A DNA stretch of 5,293 bases from an uncultured Treponema sp. Lineage in GTDB: Bacteria; Spirochaetota; Spirochaetia; Treponematales; Treponemataceae. Position 1 is the stretch's first letter; the number at the start of each line of letters is the position of its first letter. The notes under the pieces were generated by a model. It did not search any database, was not told where the DNA came from, and was given only the letters and a program-made list of their open reading frames with translations. The stretch covers positions 1 through 5,293 of the forward strand of contig CAMAFU010000143.1 in assembly GCA_945833725.1 (NCBI GenBank). The letters run 5' to 3'. This document shows, piece after piece, positions 1-4,795 of this stretch. The translations under genes were made by a program, and so were the position numbers.

Positions 1-287
1 ACTATTACAACAGGGCAATGAAAATCGACTTTGACATATATGCTGCCTTAGGACTGGCCTTAATAAGCAAAGGTGAAGGTAATTACGAAGATGCAGAACT
101 TCAACTTAAAGAACTTATAAAACGGGAACCAAAAAATTACCGTCTATATATTGATTTGGCAGACTGCTACATAAAAACAAATCAAAAAGATGCTGCCCTC
201 ACCTGCCTTAAAAGTTTCAGCAAAACAGGCGTAAAAAGCACAGCCATTACAGAAATGATTTCAAAACTTTCTCAAGGGCAGCTTTAA
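1..287 (+). CDS. C-terminal end of a tetratricopeptide-repeat (TPR) protein, 5' truncated
   Basis: The reading frame is open from the left edge (first full codon at position 3) to TAA at 285-287, giving 94 visible residues. A Met codon at 18 lies inside a continuing repeat, so it is probably internal and the true start lies outside the window. The residues form helix pairs in the TPR pattern. One unit runs from about IYAALGLAL through the AELQLKELIKREPKN stretch, with the small-residue, Ala and closing Pro positions of the motif. A second runs from YRLYIDLADCYIK to ALTCLKSFSK. TPRs are protein-protein interaction scaffolds, and no catalytic domain is visible in this fragment, so the partner and location cannot be stated. 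The gene ends 25 nt before rlmN with no terminator between them, so the two are probably co-transcribed. The TPR call is fairly secure; the function is unknown. Confidence 0.8.
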   Translation, partial: YYNRAMKIDFDIYAALGLALISKGEGNYEDAELQLKELIKREPKNYRLYIDLADCYIKTNQKDAALTCLKSFSKTGVKSTAITEMISKLSQGQL

Positions 288-312
288 TAGCAGATTTTCG
301 CAGGATATTTTT

Positions 313-1383
313 ATGAATAATTCAGACATCACTTTTAATAACGAAAAAATTTACATTGCCGGTCTTCTACCAGAAGAAATTGTGCAAAAACTGAACTTAC
401 CCCAAGCCTTCCGGGGCAAACAGATTTTTCAGTGGATTGGAAAAGGCGTTTCAAATTTTGAAAAAATGTCAAACCTTAGTACGGAACTTCGAAATCAACT
501 TGAGGAAAAAGCTGTTTTAAGAAGCTCGTACATTTCAAAAATTTTAAGAGATCCAGACGGCACTGTAAAACTTCAAATTACCCTTAAAGACAATTTTGCC
601 GTAGAAACTGTTCTTTTAACAGATAAAAAAGGCCGGAAAACAGCATGTGTTTCCTGTCAGGTAGGCTGTGCCATGAACTGTGCATTTTGTCAAACAGGGC
701 ACTTAGGTTTTGCACGAAACCTTGACCCAGAAGAAATCGTAGAGCAGTTCTTTTTTCTTGAAGAAAATTTCGGGACTTTAGACAACATTGTCTTTATGGG
801 AATGGGAGAACCTATGATGAATTTAAAATCTGTCAGAAAAGCAATTCAGGTATTAACCGACCCACGGGGAAGAAACCTCTCTGCAAGAAGAATAACTCTT
901 TCTACTTCCGGAGTCATAAAAGGCATTTATGATCTGGCAGATAACGGACCTCACATAAGGCTTGCCGTTTCCCTTACAACAGCAGATCCTCTTCTCCGCG
1001 CGGAATTAATGCCTGTATGCAAAACAAACCCCCTTCCAGAATTAAAGTCTGCCATATCATACTACATAGAAAAAACTGGAAAACGGGTTACTCTGGAAGC
1101 AGCCCTTCTCCATAATGTAAACACCGGTGAACAGTCCGCAAAAAATATGATTGAATTTGCAAAAGGAATGGAAGTAAATATAAACCTTATTCCATGGAAT
1201 CCTGTATCCACACTACCGTTTACAGAACCAGACGGAAACGAATGCCGCAAATTCATAAAAACACTGGAAGAAGCAGGTCTTAATGTAACTTTGAGAACAA
1301 GAAGAGGGCGAGAAATTGGAGGTGCCTGCGGACAGCTGGGAAAATCCATTGATTCATCAGCTTTTTCCAGGTCAGACTCTTAA
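313..1383 (+). CDS. rlmN: RlmN, dual-specificity 23S rRNA (adenine2503-C2)-methyltransferase
   Basis: This 356-residue protein is a cytoplasmic radical-SAM methyltransferase that adds a C2 methyl group to A2503 of 23S rRNA; in E. coli RlmN also acts on A37 of some tRNAs. Length is typical of the family. The N-terminal accessory domain (about 1-95) contains QAFRGKQIFQWI. The radical-SAM cluster motif CxxxCxxC is C119, C123 and C126. C112, seven residues before it, matches E. coli C118. The SAM-binding GEP motif is at 165-167 in FMGMGEPMMN. The C-terminal RGREIGGACGQL carries C339, matching the methyl-carrying C355 of E. coli. All catalytic cysteines are therefore present. An AGGA ribosome-binding site at 302-305 sits 7 nt before the ATG, supporting this start. 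C115 is an additional Cys where E. coli has Ser. RlmN is favoured over the resistance paralogue Cfr by the chromosomal housekeeping context and overall motifs, though the two families are close. Confidence 0.95.
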   Translation: MNNSDITFNNEKIYIAGLLPEEIVQKLNLPQAFRGKQIFQWIGKGVSNFEKMSNLSTELRNQLEEKAVLRSSYISKILRDPDGTVKLQITLKDNFAVETVLLTDKKGRKTACVSCQVGCAMNCAFCQTGHLGFARNLDPEEIVEQFFFLEENFGTLDNIVFMGMGEPMMNLKSVRKAIQVLTDPRGRNLSARRITLSTSGVIKGIYDLADNGPHIRLAVSLTTADPLLRAELMPVCKTNPLPELKSAISYYIEKTGKRVTLEAALLHNVNTGEQSAKNMIEFAKGMEVNINLIPWNPVSTLPFTEPDGNECRKFIKTLEEAGLNVTLRTRRGREIGGACGQLGKSIDSSAFSRSDS

Positions 1384-1389
1384 ATTTTT

Positions 1390-1414
1390 GTTACAAATTA
1401 AAAAAAGTTGTAAT
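1390..1414. repeat. TTACAA/TTGTAA inverted repeat overlapping a -35 element
   Basis: TTACAA at 1391-1396 is the exact reverse complement of TTGTAA at 1408-1413. The arms extend by a G-T pair at 1390/1414 and are separated by an 11-nt A-rich spacer. The right arm is the proposed -35 box of the following gene. It could be an operator, or a chance repeat in AT-rich DNA. It is not followed by a T-tract, so it is unlikely to terminate rlmN transcription. Confidence 0.3.
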
Positions 1415-1436
1415 TATCATCGTAAAACTGTATACT
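1408..1436 (+). promoter_or_regulatory. Sigma-70-type promoter for the HMA-like gene and downstream dehydrogenase
   Basis: TTGTAA (1408-1413) and TATACT (1431-1436) are separated by exactly 17 bp. Each box matches the housekeeping consensus at four or five of six positions. A second -10-like TATAAT lies at 1440-1445, but it has no good -35 at the proper distance. Transcription would start near 1443 and give a leader of roughly 70 nt containing the hairpin at 1456-1490. The call is by pattern only. Confidence 0.55.
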
Positions 1437-1455
1437 TCATATAATACACTTTTAC

Positions 1456-1490
1456 TGGGATGAGTAATTTTATTACGGCATTTCATCCCA
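1456..1490 (+). promoter_or_regulatory. Nested hairpin in the 5' leader of the HMA-like gene
   Basis: The outer stem pairs TGGGATGA (1456-1463) with TCATCCCA (1483-1490), a perfect 8-bp match. Directly inside it, GTAAT (1464-1468) pairs with ATTAC (1472-1476) around a TTT loop. The six bases 1477-1482 remain as a one-sided bulge. The structure ends only 6 nt before the AGGGG ribosome-binding site (1497-1501) and no T-tract follows, so it is not a classical terminator. It may influence translation or mRNA stability. It matches no riboswitch class I recognise. Confidence 0.5.
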
Positions 1491-1511
1491 ATATTTAGGG
1501 GCAAAATTTTT

Positions 1512-1712
1512 ATGCAGAAAAAAATCTATGTAGTCGGTATGTTTGATGCTGAAACCTGTGCAAAAGTTGATGCAGCGGTTAAAGCCGTAGCTGGAGTGTC
1601 AAATTGTGTTTCAAATGCCGAAAAGTCTCAGGTTTTAGTTGATTTTGACGGAGTTGACGAGCAGACAATAAATGCTGCCATCGCTTCCACCGGCGTTGAA
1701 GTTATCGCATAA
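1512..1712 (+). CDS. Small HMA-fold (heavy-metal-associated-like) protein with a degenerate metal site
   Basis: This 66-residue soluble protein spans one ferredoxin-like HMA domain, as in CopZ-type copper chaperones. The pattern fits along its length: beta strand KIYVVGM (4-10), a helix ending in VDAAVKAVAGV, strands SNCVSNAEKSQVLVDF, then a helix INAAIASTG and closing VEVIA. The defining metal motif GMxCxxC is absent. G9 and M10 are kept, but D12 and T15 stand at the two cysteine positions, and a Cys occurs one residue later (C16); another Cys is at 32. Classical Cu(I)/Zn(II) binding through paired cysteines is therefore unlikely, and the role is unknown. AGGGG at 1497-1501, 10 nt before the ATG, supports the start. 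It lies 20 nt before the hydroxyacid dehydrogenase gene and probably shares its transcript. The fold call is reasonably sure; calling it a metal chaperone would be over-reading. Confidence 0.75.
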   Translation: MQKKIYVVGMFDAETCAKVDAAVKAVAGVSNCVSNAEKSQVLVDFDGVDEQTINAAIASTGVEVIA

Positions 1713-1732
1713 TAAACACATTCCTAAAAACC

Positions 1733-2686
1733 ATGAAAATTACAGTTTTAGACGGGCATGCTGCAAATCCCGGAGATTTAAGCTGGGAAAAGTTTAAAGA
1801 TTTTGCCGATTTAACGGTTTACGACAGAACCCGGCCGGAAGATACAGTTGCACGCATTGGAACTTCCGATGGAATTTTTCTCAACAAAGTGTTGATTACA
1901 AAAGAAGTTCTTGATTTATGTCCAAACCTTAAATACATAGGCATTCTTGCCACAGGCTATAATGTCGTAGACCTTAAAGCCTGCTCCGAAAGAAATATTG
2001 TTGTTACAAACATTCCGGCCTATTCTACAGAATCTGTTGCTCAGCATGTTTTTTCCCTCATCTTGAATTTCACAAATCTTGTACAGCTTCATAACGATTC
2101 TGTTAAAAACGGCGACTGGATAAAAAGTCCGGATTTCTGCTACTGGAAAAAACCTCTTTCTCAACTTTGCGAAAAAACCATCGGTATTTTCGGTTTCGGT
2201 TCAATCGGCAGAAAAACCGCAGAAATTGCCCGTGCATTCGGCATGAATGTTCAAATCTGCGTACACAACAAAAATTCTTTTACAGGAACAGAAAAGTCCG
2301 TATCATTTTCAGAACTTCTTTCTTCCAGCGACATAATAACGCTCCATGCTCCCCTTACAGAAGAAACTTCAAAAATCATAAACAGAAAAACCCTTTCTCT
2401 TGTAAAGCCTGAAGCAATAATAATAAACACAGCCAGAGGCGGTCTTGTTGACGAAAATGACATTGCACAGGCATTAAACGAAAATAAACTGGGCGGTTAC
2501 GGAACAGATGTGCTTTCAAGTGAACCAATGTCTCAGTCCTGTCCGCTTCTGCATGCCAAAAACTGCGTTATTACACCACACATAGCCTGGGCTCCAAAAG
2601 AAACAAGGGAAAAGCTTTTTGAAATTGCTCTGGAAAATTTAAAAGCATTTCTTTCAGGAAATCCAATAAATCAGGTAAATAAATAA
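1733..2686 (+). CDS. hprA: D-2-hydroxyacid dehydrogenase, glycerate dehydrogenase / hydroxypyruvate reductase type
   Basis: This 317-residue cytosolic oxidoreductase is full length for its family. Members interconvert D-2-hydroxyacids and 2-oxoacids with NAD(P)H; this subgroup typically reduces hydroxypyruvate to D-glycerate. The substrate-domain signature LATGYNVVD is at 72-80, and SPDFCYWKKPLSQL (132-145) resembles the glycerate dehydrogenase group. The Rossmann motif GFGSIG supplies G154, G156 and G159. The catalytic triad is R235 (in TARGGLVD), E264 (in VLSSEP) and H283 (in TPHIAWAP). At the end of the second Rossmann strand the sequence is CVHNK (176-180), without the Asp that usually fixes NAD preference, so NADPH use is possible. 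The Met begins the first beta strand directly, which supports the start, yet no Shine-Dalgarno sequence is visible. Translation may depend on the HMA-like gene ending 20 nt upstream. Family assignment is firm; the exact substrate is inferred. Confidence 0.85.
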   Translation: MKITVLDGHAANPGDLSWEKFKDFADLTVYDRTRPEDTVARIGTSDGIFLNKVLITKEVLDLCPNLKYIGILATGYNVVDLKACSERNIVVTNIPAYSTESVAQHVFSLILNFTNLVQLHNDSVKNGDWIKSPDFCYWKKPLSQLCEKTIGIFGFGSIGRKTAEIARAFGMNVQICVHNKNSFTGTEKSVSFSELLSSSDIITLHAPLTEETSKIINRKTLSLVKPEAIIINTARGGLVDENDIAQALNENKLGGYGTDVLSSEPMSQSCPLLHAKNCVITPHIAWAPKETREKLFEIALENLKAFLSGNPINQVNK

Positions 2687-2697
2687 TTTTTTTTTCT

Positions 2698-2725
2698 TTG
2701 GAAATCAAAAAATAATGATTATATT
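2698..2725 (+). promoter_or_regulatory. Possible distal promoter of the leuCD leader
   Basis: TTGGAA (2698-2703) and TATATT (2720-2725) are spaced by 16 bp. If used, the transcript would start near 2732 and include both inverted repeats of the leader, making an attenuator-like arrangement possible. The boxes are weaker than the proximal pair and the region is very AT-rich, so this is tentative. Confidence 0.25.
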
Positions 2726-2741
2726 TTGTATGAAAGTTCTA

Positions 2742-2786
2742 AATGAATTTTATACGGTGTGTTATGTTGATTGACTAAAATTCATT
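2742..2786. repeat. 11-bp perfect inverted repeat upstream of leuC
   Basis: AATGAATTTTA at 2742-2752 is the exact reverse complement of TAAAATTCATT at 2776-2786, with 23 nt between the arms. The right arm overlaps the last base of the proposed -35 box and occupies the promoter spacer. It could be a two-site operator, or a stem-loop if transcription begins upstream. The match is seen directly; its function is inferred. Confidence 0.5.
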
Positions 2787-2799
2787 GTGCAAGTATTAT
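2771..2799 (+). promoter_or_regulatory. Proximal sigma-70-type promoter of leuCD
   Basis: TTGACT (2771-2776; five of six matches to TTGACA) and TATTAT (2794-2799; five of six to TATAAT) are separated by exactly 17 bp. This is the best promoter match in the window. Transcription would start near 2806, about 35 nt before the leuC start codon. Both flanks are embedded in inverted repeats, suggesting regulated access. Confidence 0.65.
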
Positions 2800-2814
2800 T
2801 CTTTAATAATACTT
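2791..2814. repeat. 10-bp perfect palindrome covering the -10 box of leuCD
   Basis: AAGTATTATT (2791-2800) and AATAATACTT (2805-2814) are exact reverse complements around CTTT. The left arm contains the whole -10 box and the probable start site falls in the right arm, an arrangement typical of a repressor operator. A TTTTTT run follows at 2817-2822, so in a longer transcript it could also act as a weak terminator, although each arm has only one G or C. Operator is the preferred reading. Confidence 0.5.
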
Positions 2815-2840
2815 AATTTTTTAAGGGAGATTAAAGAACT

Positions 2841-4127
2841 ATGGGAAAGACTATAGCCCAAAAAATTTTTGATTCACACCTTGTAGACAAGCCTTTTGAA
2901 GGAACTTATGTCCTTAAGCTTGACAGGGTTTTTTGTCATGAAATTACAACTCCAGTAGCCATAAACGATTTGGCAGAACGGGGGAAAGACCGTGTTTTTG
3001 ATCCTGAAAAAATAAAGGCCGTAATTGATCATGTAACACCGTCTAAAGACAGCAAAACTGCCACACAGTCAAAAATACTCAGGGATTGGGCTCACAGAAA
3101 TAATATAAAAGATTTTTTTGATATTGGTTCAAATGGTGTATGCCATGCAATCTTCCCTGAAAAAGGTTATGTAAGACCTGGATTTACTGTAATTATGGGA
3201 GACAGCCATACTTGTACCCACGGAGCTTTCGGCGCATTTGCCGCAGGAGTGGGAACAACAGATCTAGAAGTCGGAATTTTAAAAGGCGTATGTTCTTTCC
3301 GTGAACCAAAAACAATAAAATTTGTTCTTCAGGGAAAGCTTAAAGAAGGCGTATTTGCTAAAGATGTAATTCTTCACTTAATCGGAAAAATCGGTGTTAA
3401 CGGGGCTACAAACTGCGTAGTAGAGTTTACAGGTCCTATAATTGACAACATGAACATGGAAGAACGCATGACACTGTGCAATATGGCTGTAGAAGCCGGC
3501 GGTACAAGCGGAATATGTTTTCCAGATGAAAAAACAGTAGATTACCTTTGGGAATTCATTAAAGACGAATACCCTTCAAAAGAAGCTGCTGTAGAAGATT
3601 ACAAAAAATGGAAAGATGACGACGATGCAGAATACGAAAAAGTCATTACAGAAGATCTTTCAAATTTAAATCCTGTATGTACTGTAGGTTATAAACCAGA
3701 TCAAATAATGGAAGTTTCAAAAATGGAAGGAACAAAAGTTGATCAGGTTTACATCGGTTCCTGTACAAACGGCCGTATTTCAGATTTGCGGATTGCCGCA
3801 CAGGTTCTTAAAGGTCATCACATTGCAGAGGGCGTAAGAGGCATTGTATCTCCGGCTACTCCAAAAATTTATCAGATGGCTCTCAAAGAAGGCATAATCG
3901 ATATTTTTATGGAAGCAGGATTCTGCGTTACAAACCCAACATGCGGTGCCTGTCTTGGCATGTCTAACGGTGTTCTGGCAGAAGGAGAAGTATGTGCCTC
4001 TACAACAAACAGAAATTTCAACGGCCGTATGGGAAAAGGAGGAATGGTTCATCTTATGAGTCCAGCCTCTGCTGCAGCAACAGCCATTGCCGGCACTATA
4101 ACAAATTCTGAGCTTTATAAAGGATAA
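2841..4127 (+). CDS. leuC: 3-isopropylmalate dehydratase-type hydro-lyase, large subunit (LeuC, ~420-residue type)
   Basis: This 428-residue subunit of a cytosolic aconitase-superfamily enzyme carries the catalytic [4Fe-4S] cluster. LeuCD isomerises 2-isopropylmalate to 3-isopropylmalate in leucine synthesis; relatives act on citramalate, homocitrate or dimethylmalate. The cluster ligands are C308 (GSCTNGR) and the pair C368 and C371 (NPTCGACLG). Other family signatures are GDSHTCTHGAFGAFAAGVGT (120-139) and TTNRNFNGRMG (388-398). The length matches the shorter LeuC type shared by archaea and many anaerobes, rather than the ~465-residue enterobacterial form. GGGAG at 2825-2829 lies 11 nt before the ATG, supporting the start. 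The small-subunit gene follows 24 nt later. Since leuA and leuB are not in the window, the family is certain but the physiological substrate is less so. Confidence 0.92.
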   Translation: MGKTIAQKIFDSHLVDKPFEGTYVLKLDRVFCHEITTPVAINDLAERGKDRVFDPEKIKAVIDHVTPSKDSKTATQSKILRDWAHRNNIKDFFDIGSNGVCHAIFPEKGYVRPGFTVIMGDSHTCTHGAFGAFAAGVGTTDLEVGILKGVCSFREPKTIKFVLQGKLKEGVFAKDVILHLIGKIGVNGATNCVVEFTGPIIDNMNMEERMTLCNMAVEAGGTSGICFPDEKTVDYLWEFIKDEYPSKEAAVEDYKKWKDDDDAEYEKVITEDLSNLNPVCTVGYKPDQIMEVSKMEGTKVDQVYIGSCTNGRISDLRIAAQVLKGHHIAEGVRGIVSPATPKIYQMALKEGIIDIFMEAGFCVTNPTCGACLGMSNGVLAEGEVCASTTNRNFNGRMGKGGMVHLMSPASAAATAIAGTITNSELYKG

Positions 4128-4151
4128 AAATACACAAAAAAGGGGAAAATT

Positions 4152-4685
4152 ATGAAATCTTTTGGTGGACCTGTATTGTTCTTGGATCGTTCGGACATTA
4201 ACACCGACGAAATCATTCCTGCAAAATACCTGACAGAAATCTCAAAACAGGCATTAAAGCCATACTGTCTTGAAGATTTAAAACTTGAGGGTTTTGATGC
4301 AAAAAGAGATGTTCCTGGCAAAAGGGTTATAATCACACGGGAAAATTTCGGTTGTGGCTCAAGCCGGGAACATGCACCCTGGGCACTGGAAGTCAATAAC
4401 ATTTATACTGTCATTGCTCCTAATTTTGCAAGAATTTTCCGTCAAAACATGTATAACTGCGGACTTTTGGCTTTAGATATGCCTAAAAAAGACATAGAAG
4501 ACATGTTCCGCACTTTTGCAGACAAAGATTGTGAATGCAAAATAGAAGAAAAGGACGACGGCACATGGAAAGTTAAGCTTATTGCAGGCTCACTTTCAAA
4601 AAGCTATCCGTTCAAACTGGAAGGTTTCGAAAAAGCTCTCATAGAAAAAGACGGCTGGATTGGCTACGCAGAATCCAAATACTAA
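4152..4685 (+). CDS. leuD: 3-isopropylmalate dehydratase-type hydro-lyase, small subunit (LeuD)
   Basis: This 177-residue protein is the swivelling-domain partner of the LeuC-like subunit and completes the active site. The N-terminal DINTDEIIPAKYL (15-27) is the family signature. The phosphate/carboxylate-binding GCGSSREHAPWAL is at 67-79, and FARIFRQN at 92-99 is also conserved. The residues after YL in the specificity loop are TE (YLTE, 26-29). In the characterised methanogen enzymes this loop distinguishes homoaconitase (YLRT) from isopropylmalate isomerase (a different, more hydrophobic loop); YLTE fits neither cleanly, so substrate cannot be read from it. It is slightly longer than the usual ~165 residues because of an extension around 33-56 between the two conserved blocks. 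AGGGGA at 4141-4146 gives a strong ribosome-binding site 5 nt before the ATG. A strong terminator follows the gene. Confidence 0.92.
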   Translation: MKSFGGPVLFLDRSDINTDEIIPAKYLTEISKQALKPYCLEDLKLEGFDAKRDVPGKRVIITRENFGCGSSREHAPWALEVNNIYTVIAPNFARIFRQNMYNCGLLALDMPKKDIEDMFRTFADKDCECKIEEKDDGTWKVKLIAGSLSKSYPFKLEGFEKALIEKDGWIGYAESKY

Positions 4686-4715
4686 AAAAACAGTTTCTGT
4701 TATAAAACATGCAGA

Positions 4716-4746
4716 ACTGGCAGCATAAAAATACAGTACTGCCGGT
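4716..4746 (+). repeat. Stem-loop between leuD and its terminator
   Basis: ACTGGCAG (4716-4723) can pair with CTGCCGGT (4739-4746) over eight positions with one G-U pair, around a 15-nt loop. No T-tract follows, so it is not a terminator by itself. It may protect the 3' end of the leuCD mRNA, or be incidental. A smaller AACAG/CTGTT hairpin lies at 4689-4701. Confidence 0.35.
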
Positions 4747-4760
4747 AAATGCAGCATTGA

Positions 4761-4795
4761 AGGGTGCAGAAGTTTATTTTCTGCATCCTTTTTTT
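4761..4795 (+). terminator. Intrinsic terminator of the leuCD operon
   Basis: AGGGTGCAGAA (4761-4771) pairs with TTCTGCATCCT (4779-4789) over 11 positions with one G-U pair (4764/4786). The loop is 7 nt and a run of seven T residues (4789-4795) follows. On the opposite strand the G-U pair becomes an A-C mismatch and the T-tract is lost, so the element is oriented for the + strand transcript. Its T-tract contains two bases of the stop codon of the converging kinase gene. Confidence 0.9.

Noticed and set aside
1062..1349. Minus-strand open frame inside rlmN
   Set aside because: It overlaps the conserved C-terminal region of RlmN and its translation has no recognisable domain; similar antisense frames over the dehydrogenase and leuCD were dismissed for the same reason.
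1384..1511. Known riboswitch or T-box upstream of the HMA-like gene
   Set aside because: The leader is only about 70 nt and lacks recognisable conserved cores; only a simple nested hairpin is present.
2647..2695. T9 run right after the hydroxyacid dehydrogenase stop codon as an intrinsic terminator
   Set aside because: The only nearby stem is ATTTC/GAAAT (2647-2662), which is short, AT-rich and about 24 nt from the T-run; no GC-rich hairpin abuts it.
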